Below, piece after piece: positions 1-6,481 of a stretch of DNA of 29,399 bases; position 1 is the first letter of the stretch, and each line of letters opens with the position of its first letter. The notes beneath the pieces were generated by a model. That model saw nothing but the letters and a program-made list of their open reading frames with translations. It searched no databases and was not told the DNA's origin. A program made the position numbers and the translations under genes. The stretch lies in the IMG/VR virus record IMGVR_UViG_3300035698_012185, positions 1-29,399 of that record; one strand, 5' to 3'. This DNA is from a virus.

Positions 1-105
1 AATGAAATCTTCGTAGATGAAGGTGATAGAGATATCAAACAACTCATACTCGTTGACTTAGATAGTGAATTACATTATACTTTAAGTGAACTACCACTAG
101 GCTAA
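1..105 (+). CDS. C-terminal end of an unrecognised protein, tail ELPLG
   Basis: Frame 1 is open from the first base to a TAA at 103-105, giving the last 34 residues of a protein that begins before the window. The segment is acidic (VDEGDRD, DLDSE) and ends in SELPLG. I do not recognise a family. The final ELPLG is encoded by the first copy of a repeat that also supplies the C-terminal ELPLG of two unrelated small ORFs (4997-5068 and 12887-13042). The stop codon lies inside the repeat, just before a promoter-like sequence for the next gene. Confidence 0.6.
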   Translation, partial: NEIFVDEGDRDIKQLILVDLDSELHYTLSELPLG

Positions 106-127
106 AGACCGTTGAGTTTTCTTAGCC
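86..127 (+). repeat. ELPLG/promoter cassette, copy 1
   Basis: This 42-nt copy matches 5028-5070 and 13023-13065. It begins GTGAACTACCACT and ends CTTAGCC. It is one base shorter than the other copies because of a deletion at GACCG. GGCTAA near its start and TTAGCC at its end are complementary, so a stem of 6 to 8 bp is possible. The 5' half is the coding end of the upstream gene and the 3' half holds the -35-like TTGAGT. Confidence 0.85.
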
Positions 128-139
128 AATAACTAATAA
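112..139 (+). promoter_or_regulatory. Sigma70-like promoter candidate in cassette copy 1
   Basis: TTGAGT (112-117) is separated by 16 nt from TAATAA (134-139). The same geometry occurs in the other two cassette copies. Initiation would fall about 10 nt before the ATG at 157, giving a very short leader for the HTH gene. This is a sequence match only. Confidence 0.45.
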
Positions 140-156
140 ATAAAACGAGATTCTAG

Positions 157-627
157 ATGACGACAAAGGTTAAAGATTGGGCTAGTACTGACTGGACAGA
201 ACAAGACATAGCACTAGCTGAAGAATTAGGTGTTTCACGTGAACGTATACGTCAAAAAAGAAAAGAACTTGGCAAACCTAGAGCGATAAATCATTATCAA
301 CGCAGAGTTTCTTATAAGAAAAAATTCTTAGAATTAGATACAGCTGATAAAACCGTTAAAGAAATAGCTAAGATTTTAGGTTGTACAACTTATAGCGTAT
401 ACGATTTAGCTGGAAAAAGTAATAAATCTTTTAAAAGAGTCCTCAGCTGCGATTACGACTGGGACTCGTTAGATAGAGAAGCATATGAAACATTGCCTGA
501 TAAAGAAATAGTAAAGATTCTTGGTATAGCTGGTAAGAAAAGCTATAATCAAGTTATACGTTGGCGTTTAAAACATGGTATACATAAAACACGAGGTGGC
601 TACGCTAACAGCCCACGAAGTGAATAA
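157..627 (+). CDS. HTH DNA-binding protein with sigma-region-4-like motif
   Basis: A 156-residue basic protein, probably a cytoplasmic DNA-binding regulator. Residues about 18-40 (IALAEELGVSRERIRQKRKE) read like the helix-turn-helix of sigma70 region 4 and related phage HTH proteins. A second HTH-like stretch is at about 66-85 (KTVKEIAKILGCTTYSVYDL) and a third at about 115-140 (LPDKEIVKILGIAG followed by a basic helix). The repeated HTH pattern suggests binding to an extended or repeated site. No strong Shine-Dalgarno precedes the ATG, which lies just downstream of the promoter-like part of cassette copy 1. It could regulate the cassette promoters, but nothing in the sequence proves this. 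Confidence 0.7.
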   Translation: MTTKVKDWASTDWTEQDIALAEELGVSRERIRQKRKELGKPRAINHYQRRVSYKKKFLELDTADKTVKEIAKILGCTTYSVYDLAGKSNKSFKRVLSCDYDWDSLDREAYETLPDKEIVKILGIAGKKSYNQVIRWRLKHGIHKTRGGYANSPRSE

Positions 628-746
628 GTTGTGAAAAAGAAGAATGGAAAGGCAAAGATATATATGAAGGAGATTTTGTTAAAGTTATGAAATATTTAAA
701 AGTCGGTACCACGCACGAAAATCCTGAACTGCTAAATAAGTCTTAA
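624..746 (+). pseudogene. YopX-like fragment lacking a start codon
   Basis: The frame opened after the TGA at 621-623 encodes 40 residues containing EEWKGKDIYEGDFVKV, which resembles the conserved core of phage YopX-family proteins (a G-K-x-I-Y-E-G-D-x-V pattern). The frame ends with TAA at 744-746. It has no ATG, GTG or TTG upstream of the core, only an ATA at its first codon, so it looks like a decayed or frameshifted remnant. Alternatives are use of the ATA, or a programmed frameshift from the preceding HTH gene, whose stop overlaps the start of this frame. The similarity is judged by eye. Confidence 0.4.
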
Positions 747-762
747 ATTATTAAGGAGATAT

Positions 763-891
763 ATGGCAAAGGGGAAAAACAAGCAGAAAAAAGACAAGAA
801 AAAACCAGCCAAGCTTTCGCTTAAAGAAAAAAGAAGAAAGAAAAAAAAGAAAAAAGACAGGGGTGAAAACTCAGTTGTGAATGAGGTATAA
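763..891 (+). CDS. Lysine-rich 42-residue basic protein
   Basis: The ATG at 763 is preceded by a strong Shine-Dalgarno AAGGAGAT (753-760) and the frame stops with TAA at 889-891. The 42 residues are dominated by lysine and arginine, with runs such as KKDKKKPAKLSLKEKRRKKK, and only the last ten residues are not basic. A protein this cationic would bind nucleic acid or acidic surfaces, perhaps like a small DNA-condensing protein. The next gene starts 2 nt later, so they are probably cotranscribed. The good ribosome site argues against a chance frame in an A-rich stretch, but composition alone could create such an ORF. Confidence 0.55.
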   Translation: MAKGKNKQKKDKKKPAKLSLKEKRRKKKKKKDRGENSVVNEV

Positions 892-893
892 AA

Positions 894-1322
894 ATGGTTG
901 TAGGATATGCGTATGTAGTAGCCGATTTAATTCATATCGGTCACTTAAAGCATTTGACAGCATGTAAGGGTTTATGCGACAAGTTGATTGTTGGCATTTT
1001 GACAGATGGTGCAGTTATGGAGAGAAAAGTAAAGCCTATTATTTCTTTTGGCGAACGTCTAGAAATGATAAAACAGCTAAAATGTGTTGATGTAGCAGTG
1101 AAGCAAGAAGATTACTCACCACTACCAAACGCAAAGCAACTAGAGCCTGATGTTTTATTTGAAAGCACAAGTCATACAGAAAAAGATTTAGAGAACGCAA
1201 AGCTTACAGTAAAAGAATTTGGTGGAAGAGTGGTAATTTTCCCTTATTATGCAGGTCAGTCGAGCACTTCTATCAAGAATAAAATTCTAAAGAACTGGCA
1301 GCACAAAGAAAATAGCTATTAA
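894..1322 (+). CDS. Cytidylyltransferase-like nucleotidyltransferase (TagD/LicC-like fold)
   Basis: A 142-residue protein of the HIGH-type nucleotidyltransferase family that includes glycerol-3-phosphate and choline-phosphate cytidylyltransferases. The catalytic HIGH is at residues 14-17, a GERL motif (residues 53-56) follows at the usual distance, and the C-terminal SSTSIKNKI (from about residue 123) matches the family's nucleotide-binding ST-S-I motif. Length is typical. The usual N-terminal GTFD is replaced by GYAYVVAD, so the substrate cannot be assigned. It would make a CDP-activated alcohol or sugar for glycan or teichoic-acid-like decoration, fitting the GT genes downstream and the LicD-like transferase at 25367. 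GAGG shortly before the ATG can serve as ribosome site. Confidence 0.82.
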   Translation: MVVGYAYVVADLIHIGHLKHLTACKGLCDKLIVGILTDGAVMERKVKPIISFGERLEMIKQLKCVDVAVKQEDYSPLPNAKQLEPDVLFESTSHTEKDLENAKLTVKEFGGRVVIFPYYAGQSSTSIKNKILKNWQHKENSY

Positions 1323-1345
1323 TTTTTTAAAATTCGAGGGTGCAT

Positions 1346-1735
1346 ATGACAAGTCATAAATTGTCTGCACTAAAAAGTATTATCTGGCGAGTGATGGGAG
1401 TGTTGATACTGGCGGCAATAACGTATTTCTACACAAGAAAATGGATTACAACCACCTACATCACGTTCGTACACCACGCTACATTTTTATTCGTATTCTA
1501 TGCACACGAGAGACTTTGGCTTAAATTAAAAAATCCTGCAGGTAATCTTAGAAAAGTAGCAAAAGCAATAACTTACGAAATCATACTGGGCATGGGTCTT
1601 GGCGGTTTAATTGTTTATCTGTTCACTGGTTCTTGGAGTAAAGTAACCGCAATTACAGGTACGTACACCTGCATCAAGCTTGTAATGTATTATCTTTACG
1701 AAGGTTATTGGAATAAAAAACTAGGAAATAAATAA
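1346..1735 (+). CDS. DUF2061 family small membrane protein
   Basis: About 129 residues with hydrophobic segments near residues 14-30, 38-53 and 80-110. The opening KLSALKSIIWRVMG and the central FYAHERLW are hallmarks of DUF2061, a predicted inner-membrane family with two repeated halves; both halves are visible here (the second includes MYYLYEGYW). Function is unknown. In bacteria the family sometimes sits beside sulfate- or sugar-activation genes. A GTG at 1340 is in frame, but CGAGGG (1335-1340) overlaps it and is well spaced for the ATG at 1346, so I place the start there. It lies between the cytidylyltransferase and a GT2, suggesting a role at the membrane in the same glycan pathway. Confidence 0.75.
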   Translation: MTSHKLSALKSIIWRVMGVLILAAITYFYTRKWITTTYITFVHHATFLFVFYAHERLWLKLKNPAGNLRKVAKAITYEIILGMGLGGLIVYLFTGSWSKVTAITGTYTCIKLVMYYLYEGYWNKKLGNK

Positions 1736-1761
1736 ATTTAATATTTTACATGTAGGGTATT

Positions 1762-1890
1762 ATGGTAAGAGCAAGAAGTTCTAGTGGTAGAGGTAGTAGA
1801 GGTTCGTGTGGTGGAACTAGAAGAAGAGATGGTAGTGGTGGCGGTAGAGGTAATAGAAGAACATCAAAACAACCTAAAAGAAAAAACTAA
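1762..1890 (+). CDS. Arg/Gly/Ser-rich 42-residue protein
   Basis: The frame ATG 1762 to TAA 1888-1890 encodes 42 residues made almost only of R, G and S, then a lysine-rich end (SGRGSRGS, GSGGGRGNRRTSK). Low-complexity RG-rich segments are known to bind RNA or nucleic acid and to be disordered. The stop overlaps the ATG of the following GT2 by one base (TAATG), which suggests translational coupling. TAGGG (1753-1757) is a weak ribosome site. It has exactly the length of the lysine-rich ORF at 763, though the sequences differ. I recognise no family. Confidence 0.5.
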   Translation: MVRARSSSGRGSRGSCGGTRRRDGSGGGRGNRRTSKQPKRKN

Positions 1891-2531
1891 TGATTACTGT
1901 AATTCTCGTATGTCACGAAAGATTTGGTAGTTTAGAAGCAATACTGAGAAGTTGGAAAAATCAAAAAGAAGTAAGCGAACTTATTGTTTTTGATAATTCT
2001 GGTTCGTTCAGAACAGACATACCAGATACGCTCGTATTGAGTGCTTCAAAGAATCTAGGTCCACAAGGTAAGTATCCTATTTCGATGTTAGCAAAGAATA
2101 AATTAGTCATTTATGCGGACGATGACATTATGCCGTTATCAGGCTTAGCGACAGATTTACTAAAATACATGAAAAACGATACGACAATTGTTAGTATAGT
2201 AGGTAGAGTATTTTCTGGTAACACTCATTATGAGTCAAAAGGGTATAGAGGCGAGAACATAAAAAAACCAATTGAAGCAGACTGGGTAGGTGGAGGCTGT
2301 TGTTTAGCGCACAGACTATTGGGCTGCGTGCCTGTTGAAGAATGTCCTGACATGAGAATAGATGATTTCTGGTGGCAACATTATAACGATTGGATAATAA
2401 CTAACAAGATAATCGCCCCAACGAAGAACTATAAATTTTTGCCAGAAAATTACAGAGGTAAAGCTTTGCACAATCAAAAGGCAACTAAAAAATTAAGAGA
2501 AGAATATTATCGAAAGTGGGTGAAAAAATGA
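1890..2531 (+). CDS. Family 2 glycosyltransferase (GT-A)
   Basis: 213 residues. The N terminus MITVILVCHERFGSLEAIL is a typical GT2 beta-strand and nucleotide-binding start. ASKNLGPQGK corresponds to the N-x-G region, and the metal-binding DDD is at residues 77-79 (YADDDIMP). WVGGGCCLAHR around residue 130 corresponds to the acceptor-side loop. It would transfer a sugar from a nucleotide sugar in the cytoplasm; donor and acceptor are unknown. It overlaps the next gene by 4 nt. It is short for a GT2 and lacks any membrane anchor. Confidence 0.85.
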   Translation: MITVILVCHERFGSLEAILRSWKNQKEVSELIVFDNSGSFRTDIPDTLVLSASKNLGPQGKYPISMLAKNKLVIYADDDIMPLSGLATDLLKYMKNDTTIVSIVGRVFSGNTHYESKGYRGENIKKPIEADWVGGGCCLAHRLLGCVPVEECPDMRIDDFWWQHYNDWIITNKIIAPTKNYKFLPENYRGKALHNQKATKKLREEYYRKWVKK

Positions 2532-3256
2532 AAATGATAACAGCGTTGCACAACGTACATAAAAATAAAGAAATATTTATAGCAGGTTCAGACCCAACAC
2601 TAGAAGATTATCCAGATAACTTCTTCGATGATAAACTTTCAATCACACTTCATCTAGCTCATCTCAAATTTCCACGAAGCACATATCATTATGCAAATGA
2701 AATGGATAGAGTTTTGTATCTAAATGAACATGACAAAAATTACAAAAATAAAACTTGTATATTCGCTTATCCTTTTTATGGTAAAAGTGAAGAACACTCT
2801 AGAGCAATAATTAAAGATTTCACAGATGTATACCATGTCAATTTAGTTCCATATCCACCTAATCAAAAACCAAATGGTATTTTTACTAATGAAGGTGTAA
2901 AAGCAATGAAAGAGCAGGTAGATTCGGCGATTGACGCTACCTCAGCTACTTTCGGTGGCTATGGAACCTGCTTACATGTGTGCATGTACACGGCAATTAT
3001 GATGGGTGTAACAACAATTAACACGATTGGCACTAACTTTAAAACAGTCAATAACAAAGAACACTTTGGAAGCTTAAACAAAGTAGATGAAAAAATGCGA
3101 CCTAAGACACCAAGTTTTTCTGGATATAGAGCAAACAAGATGAATAAGGGATTTGTAGGCATAGTAGAAAGATGTAACTTACACAATATCTTAGTAAAAA
3201 GGTATGAAAATTATGAACAATATTTGCATCTCAATCAGAAGTCTAAAGAGAGTTGA
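2528..3256 (+). CDS. Rossmann-like protein with GPSL-type motif, possible glycosyltransferase
   Basis: Starts at ATG 2528, which overlaps the previous stop as ATGA; a GTG at 2516 is in frame but offers no advantage. 242 residues. The N-terminal KEIFIAGSDPTLEDYP resembles the glycine-rich G-x-x-P-S-L motif found in DUF115/MptE-like proteins and bacterial sialyltransferase-like GTs. Around residue 145 FGGYGTCLHVCMYTAIMMGV, followed by INTIGTNF, matches the second conserved half of such enzymes (a GT/SG-x-x-A stretch then a Y/IG-D/T strand). The assignment rests on motif impressions. Its position in a run of GT genes supports a role in glycan assembly. Confidence 0.5.
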   Translation: MKMITALHNVHKNKEIFIAGSDPTLEDYPDNFFDDKLSITLHLAHLKFPRSTYHYANEMDRVLYLNEHDKNYKNKTCIFAYPFYGKSEEHSRAIIKDFTDVYHVNLVPYPPNQKPNGIFTNEGVKAMKEQVDSAIDATSATFGGYGTCLHVCMYTAIMMGVTTINTIGTNFKTVNNKEHFGSLNKVDEKMRPKTPSFSGYRANKMNKGFVGIVERCNLHNILVKRYENYEQYLHLNQKSKES

Positions 3257-4073
3257 CTACTTAGAACGCTGTATAGAGTCTCTCAAAAAAAATAAAGAGA
3301 TAAATCAAGTTGATTTTTTCTTGGTGCAGGATGGTTACCACAACATATTTTCTCAAAAAGAATACGCAACAAAAGAAGAGATAAAAGCTTCTGAGAAAAT
3401 GCTACAACGCTCAGGTCTGCCCAATGTTACGTTTTTTAGATGCATGGGTAATTGTGGGGCGTCGTACATAAAAAAATATCAGTTAGGTACACTATTCGAA
3501 GGCTTTGGTTATGAGTACGTAGTTCTAATAGATAATGACATAGAAGTCAACCCTTACTTTATCAAGACGCACTTAGCTCTTTATGAGCAGTTCAAGAACA
3601 AATCGAATATAGCATCTGTGCAAACTAGCTTTCGCCACACAGGTAATAACTTCCAATTACTTGAAGAAGCTAAGCAACTAGAAGATAAAATAGCATATGG
3701 CTTTTCTCATCGCTGCGAAATAGGTTTGTTCAAACGCTCATGGGAAAAGATAGAAAAAGAAATGCGATATTACTGGAACACTACAAGCACGTGCGATTTT
3801 AGAGAGCTACTCTACAACAAGAACGTTTACAAAAAAGAGCGAGAAAATCTTCTAAAAGTTTATAATACTGAACATTGTGACTTTTCTCTAGAGAAATCTA
3901 TAGAGAGAGCAAGATACAAGGGGATTCACACTCTTACAAATAGATACAAGATTATAGGCGCAAAAGGTATGTACAGTTTTAGAGAGTCTAGATTCAATGG
4001 TCAGCAATTCGAAAAAGTTCAACTTCATGATGTGGGAGATATAAATAATTATTATTCACAGATAGAAAAATGA
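3213..4073 (+). CDS. Family 2-like glycosyltransferase
   Basis: About 286 residues from ATG 3213. AAGG (3199-3202) is properly spaced for this ATG but only one base from the ATG at 3204. The N terminus ICISIRSLKRVDYLERCIES is GT2-like, FFLVQDG follows as the second strand, and a DND metal site occurs in VLIDNDIEVN at about residue 107. The C-terminal half is less typical and ends with a GAKGMYSFRESRFNG segment. The gene overlaps the previous one by 44 nt in another frame, a long overlap. Donor and acceptor are unknown. Confidence 0.75.
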   Translation: MNNICISIRSLKRVDYLERCIESLKKNKEINQVDFFLVQDGYHNIFSQKEYATKEEIKASEKMLQRSGLPNVTFFRCMGNCGASYIKKYQLGTLFEGFGYEYVVLIDNDIEVNPYFIKTHLALYEQFKNKSNIASVQTSFRHTGNNFQLLEEAKQLEDKIAYGFSHRCEIGLFKRSWEKIEKEMRYYWNTTSTCDFRELLYNKNVYKKERENLLKVYNTEHCDFSLEKSIERARYKGIHTLTNRYKIIGAKGMYSFRESRFNGQQFEKVQLHDVGDINNYYSQIEK

Positions 4074-4333
4074 AAAAACGCATAACAGAAGAACAATGGA
4101 ACGAGCTAACCGAAGAAGGCAAGGCAGAGCTTGGCGAACCGTCAGCCGTGTTTGACTTGGATACAGGATGGCATAAGATGTACCCCTCTATCGGGCAGAT
4201 GATAGAGTTTTTAGATGATGAATATATCAACGCACTTTACTTCAGGGATGGACCCGCTGTTCACAAAAAGATAAGAGCAGTTGGCGTTTGTGATGCTCTT
4301 TGGAAAGCCGTTAAAGAGGTTTTAAACGAATGA
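4070..4333 (+). CDS. Small hypothetical protein between glycosyltransferases
   Basis: 87 residues, coupled to the preceding gene by ATGA overlap and to the following GT by another 4-nt overlap. It starts KKRITEEQWNELTEEGKAEL and has an acidic middle (FDLDTGWHKMYPSIGQMIEFLDDE). The pattern suggests a compact alpha/beta protein. By eye its codon use is more GC-rich than the flanking GT genes (for example 4110-4200), which might mark separate acquisition. I recognise no family. Confidence 0.65.
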   Translation: MKKRITEEQWNELTEEGKAELGEPSAVFDLDTGWHKMYPSIGQMIEFLDDEYINALYFRDGPAVHKKIRAVGVCDALWKAVKEVLNE

Positions 4334-5007
4334 AAGTTAATGTATTTCTACTGACTTACAAAAGACCTAGCACTTTCAATGTTGTGCTTAATTCTATTTA
4401 CGCTCAAACAGTAAAACCCAACGAGATTTATGTAATCAATAACAACCCTGATGTGAAGATTAATTTTAAAGATTGCATCAATATAAACCTGAGTAAGAAC
4501 ATGGGATGCAGGATACGTCATGCGATAGCTCTTGCTACAGACTACGACTACTGCTTGTTTGTAGATGATGACGTTAAGCTAAATCCTAAAGCCATAGAGA
4601 ATTTTTGTAATTATGCAGAAAAGTATCCAAATTCAATACTCGGTTACTATGGACGCAATATTGTGCCGAAAGAGTTTTACTCTCTCCATTGTAGTAATCT
4701 GTTTACTAATACTGAAAAAGAAGTAGATATAATTCTAGGCATGGTTCATTTTTGCACAAAAGAGCACCTGCTAGATTCTTTCAAACTAGAACAGGATGCA
4801 AAGCTCAAAAGCAAAGAAGATGACATCATCCTGAGTTTATCAAACAATCATTATTGTACTGATAAAAATTATGTCATTCCCTATACTCAAGAATCAAGTC
4901 CAGTACCGCTAAAATCAAGAGAAAAAGGTATCAGTGGCGAGCCAGGGCATTTAGATAATCGTAAGAATACAGTAAAAGCAATTATGGAGTATTTCGATGG
5001 ACTTTGA
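4330..5007 (+). CDS. Family 2 glycosyltransferase, exostosin-like signature
   Basis: 225 residues. MKVNVFLLTYKRPSTFNVVL begins a GT-A fold. The metal-binding DDD is at residues 79-81 (CLFVDDDVKLN). KSKEDDIILS near residue 160 matches the E-D-x-x-x position of GT2/GT64-type enzymes, where an acidic pair helps catalysis. Cytoplasmic, no anchor. It closes the first GT operon. The small ELPLG-tailed ORF at 4997 overlaps its last 11 nt. Confidence 0.83.
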   Translation: MKVNVFLLTYKRPSTFNVVLNSIYAQTVKPNEIYVINNNPDVKINFKDCININLSKNMGCRIRHAIALATDYDYCLFVDDDVKLNPKAIENFCNYAEKYPNSILGYYGRNIVPKEFYSLHCSNLFTNTEKEVDIILGMVHFCTKEHLLDSFKLEQDAKLKSKEDDIILSLSNNHYCTDKNYVIPYTQESSPVPLKSREKGISGEPGHLDNRKNTVKAIMEYFDGL

Positions 5008-5068
5008 ATCTAGAAGATTGAGAAGGTGTGAACTACCACTAGGCCAAAGACCCTTTGAGTTTTCTTAG
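4997..5068 (+). CDS. 23-residue ORF ending in the repeat-encoded tail ELPLGQRPFEFS
   Basis: ATG 4997 follows GGAG (4986-4989) at a good distance and the frame runs to TAG at 5066-5068. The product is MDFESRRLRR then CELPLGQRPFEFS. The second part is encoded by cassette copy 2. In copies 1 and 3 the codon after ELPLG is TAA; here it is CAA, so the frame continues for seven more residues. The conserved peptide in the same frame in three places suggests either a real protein tail or a paralogous small gene. It might instead be an untranslated by-product of the promoter repeat. Confidence 0.35.
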   Translation: MDFESRRLRRCELPLGQRPFEFS

Positions 5069-5070
5069 CC
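5028..5070 (+). repeat. ELPLG/promoter cassette, copy 2
   Basis: 43 nt, nearly identical to 13023-13065 (three mismatches over the 54 nt 5028-5081 against 13023-13076) and to 86-127. The first inverted-repeat arm here is GGCCAA rather than GGCTAA, which weakens the stem present in copies 1 and 3. It lies after the first GT operon and before the motif array and RuvC operon. Confidence 0.88.
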
Positions 5071-5082
5071 TAATGATAAAAT
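5055..5082 (+). promoter_or_regulatory. Sigma70-like promoter candidate in cassette copy 2
   Basis: TTGAGT (5055-5060), 16-nt spacer, TAAAAT (5077-5082). It is the best -10 match among the three copies. Transcription from here would enter the AACGTATA array and then the 5255 ORF and RuvC operon. Confidence 0.5.
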
Positions 5083-5142
5083 GCTAGATATGTTTTTCCT
5101 GATTTAATAGAAATTACAGGATAATTTCCTTACTTACACTGC

Positions 5143-5220
5143 AACGTATATGAATTGTTTTGTATACGTTATGTGTAAATCTAACGTATACAATTTATTT
5201 TGTAGAAGTTAGAACGTATA
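5143..5220 (+). promoter_or_regulatory. Phased array of four AACGTATA sites (operator or iteron candidate)
   Basis: AACGTATA occurs at 5143-5150, inverted (TATACGTT) at 5163-5170, and direct again at 5183-5190 and 5213-5220. Start-to-start distances are 20, 20 and 30 nt, close to two, two and three helical turns, so the sites would lie on roughly one face of DNA. The first pair also forms an 8-bp inverted repeat with a 12-nt loop. The block lies in the largest region without a GT or structural gene (5069-5254), between a promoter candidate and the packaging operon. It could be a regulator-binding site, a replication origin iteron set or a packaging site. Confidence 0.6.
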
Positions 5221-5254
5221 CAAAAATTTGGCTATTCACTATATTTCATTCTCT

Positions 5255-5395
5255 ATGACTGTAGGGGTAGAACCTCTTTGTTTACAAAATCATTTCGATG
5301 ACATAATCACTGTGTATTTTGAAAGTGAAAAATTTGAAGAGTTGCCCGAAGGCGCGTTCACACCGTTATTTGATTTTGAAGTGAGGTTCTTATGA
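5255..5395 (+). CDS. Small acidic hypothetical protein coupled to RuvC
   Basis: The frame ATG 5255 to TGA 5393-5395 encodes 46 residues (begins MTVGVEPLCLQNHFDDI, later ESEKFEELPEGAFTPLFDFE). Its stop overlaps the RuvC start as ATGA, the same coupling used by neighbours, which supports translation. No clear ribosome site precedes the ATG; an in-frame TTG at 5228 is an alternative start. I recognise no family. Confidence 0.5.
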   Translation: MTVGVEPLCLQNHFDDIITVYFESEKFEELPEGAFTPLFDFEVRFL

Positions 5396-5892
5396 AAATA
5401 ATAGCGATAGACCCTGGCAGTATCTATTTTGGTTTATGCGAACTGGAAGATAATAACATACAGAAAATTTATGACTGGCATTTCAAAGGCAAAGAAATAA
5501 GAATCAGATACAATAAGATAGCCCAGAAACTTAGCGAGTATCTCAACGAGAACAAAGCAGATTACTACGCAGTAGAGACGACATGGTTTAGCTCATGGTC
5601 GAAGAACGCTCAGTCAGCTATCAAGATATCAATCGTCAGGGGTATAGTCATAGGTGCTATCTTTACGTCTAATAAAGAAGCTAAAGTAGTAGACATATCA
5701 CCCCAAGAGACTAGAAGCACGTTTAATCTACCTAGAAATGCTTCTAAAGAAGACATACACAGGGCAATGGAGATGGAGTTTGGCAAAGAAGCGCTAGAAG
5801 GTTCTTCAGAAGATGGCAGAGATGCAGCAGCACTAGGAATAGCAGCTTACTATAAAGTTAAGAAAAGCTTATTAGTTCAGGAACAGTTATAG
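5392..5892 (+). CDS. RuvC-like Holliday junction resolvase
   Basis: 166 residues, normal for the family. RuvC enzymes are RNase H-fold nucleases that cut four-way DNA junctions. The first acidic residue is D7 in IIAIDPGSIYFG, the second E62 in AVETTW, and the last pair D141 and D144 in EDGRDAAALGIAAY, matching the D-E-D-D set. Phage versions resolve recombination or replication branches so that DNA can be packaged, consistent with its place at the head of the packaging module. The ATGA overlap with the preceding small ORF couples translation. Confidence 0.88.
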   Translation: MKIIAIDPGSIYFGLCELEDNNIQKIYDWHFKGKEIRIRYNKIAQKLSEYLNENKADYYAVETTWFSSWSKNAQSAIKISIVRGIVIGAIFTSNKEAKVVDISPQETRSTFNLPRNASKEDIHRAMEMEFGKEALEGSSEDGRDAAALGIAAYYKVKKSLLVQEQL

Positions 5893-5941
5893 TGAAAGAA
5901 TCCAGTCCTTATAGAAGAGAATTAAATTCAAGAAGGTATGT

Positions 5942-6052
5942 ATGTACTTATTGCTTTTGTTAGTCGTTCCTATAGCTTCGATGATTGAAGCTATAGGTGT
6001 GTTCTATGCTTTACTAAAACCTGTGAAAGTATTTGAAGTAGTGAAAAAATAA
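5942..6052 (+). CDS. 36-residue single-span membrane peptide
   Basis: ATG 5942 follows AGAAGG (5931-5936) by five bases and runs to TAA at 6050-6052. The product MYLLLLLVVPIASMIEAIGV plus a short tail KPVKVFEVVKK has one hydrophobic segment at about residues 2-28 and a basic end, as for a small inner-membrane peptide. A competing ATG at 5938 gives only 16 residues. No family is recognised. A holin-like or toxin-like role is conceivable but unsupported. Confidence 0.45.
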   Translation: MYLLLLLVVPIASMIEAIGVFYALLKPVKVFEVVKK

Positions 6053-6093
6053 TTACTATAAGTAATTTGGAGGGAAACAAAAATAGGGAAAAT

Positions 6094-6225
6094 ATGACAG
6101 TTTCTATCTTTAAAAAAAGAACTATGAACGCAATAGACAAACTTTCTGGAGACATACACGAGTCAATTGAATTCTTGGGATTAGTGAAAAAACGTAGAAG
6201 AATAAATCATTTAAAAAGGAAATAA
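6094..6225 (+). CDS. 43-residue basic hypothetical protein
   Basis: ATG 6094 to TAA 6223-6225. The product starts MTVSIFKKRTMNAIDKLSGD and ends in a strongly basic VKKRRRINHLKRK. A helical middle and a basic tail suggest nucleic-acid or membrane contact. GGAGGG (6069-6074) is too far upstream to serve this ATG; AGGGAA (6085-6090) is the nearest weak site. It sits just before the next gene's good ribosome site. Confidence 0.45.
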   Translation: MTVSIFKKRTMNAIDKLSGDIHESIEFLGLVKKRRRINHLKRK

Positions 6226-6226
6226 C

Positions 6227-6481
6227 ATGAATGACGTACCAATAAATGAAACATCTTGGCGTAATATTAGAATGGGTAAAGATTTTAAAATAGTATACTA
6301 TGTTGAATGGGATAATGTAGGCAATATTTGGGTTATTGTTTCAGAGCAAGCAGACCCCAATGAGCCAGATGTTATTTATACAGGTAGAGTTGCAAATATT
6401 TACACGTGTAGCAAAGAAGCAGCAGAAATAATGGCTAATGCACTTAACCAAAAAGAAAAGGAGTATAATGAAATTTCATGA
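6227..6481 (+). CDS. Hypothetical protein, 84 residues
   Basis: Preceded by AAAAGGA at a suitable distance from ATG 6227. The sequence (KIVYYVEWDNVGNIWVIVSEQAD, then GRVANIYTCSKEAAEIMANALNQKEKEY) suggests a small alpha/beta fold: paired strands, then a C-terminal helix, like small phage proteins of unknown role. It overlaps the ParB-like gene by 14 nt, and that gene's ribosome site lies inside this ORF. Confidence 0.65.
   Translation: MNDVPINETSWRNIRMGKDFKIVYYVEWDNVGNIWVIVSEQADPNEPDVIYTGRVANIYTCSKEAAEIMANALNQKEKEYNEIS

Noticed and set aside
5942-6052. Holin call for the 36-residue membrane peptide
   Set aside because: A single hydrophobic span and no endolysin nearby are not enough to assign lysis.
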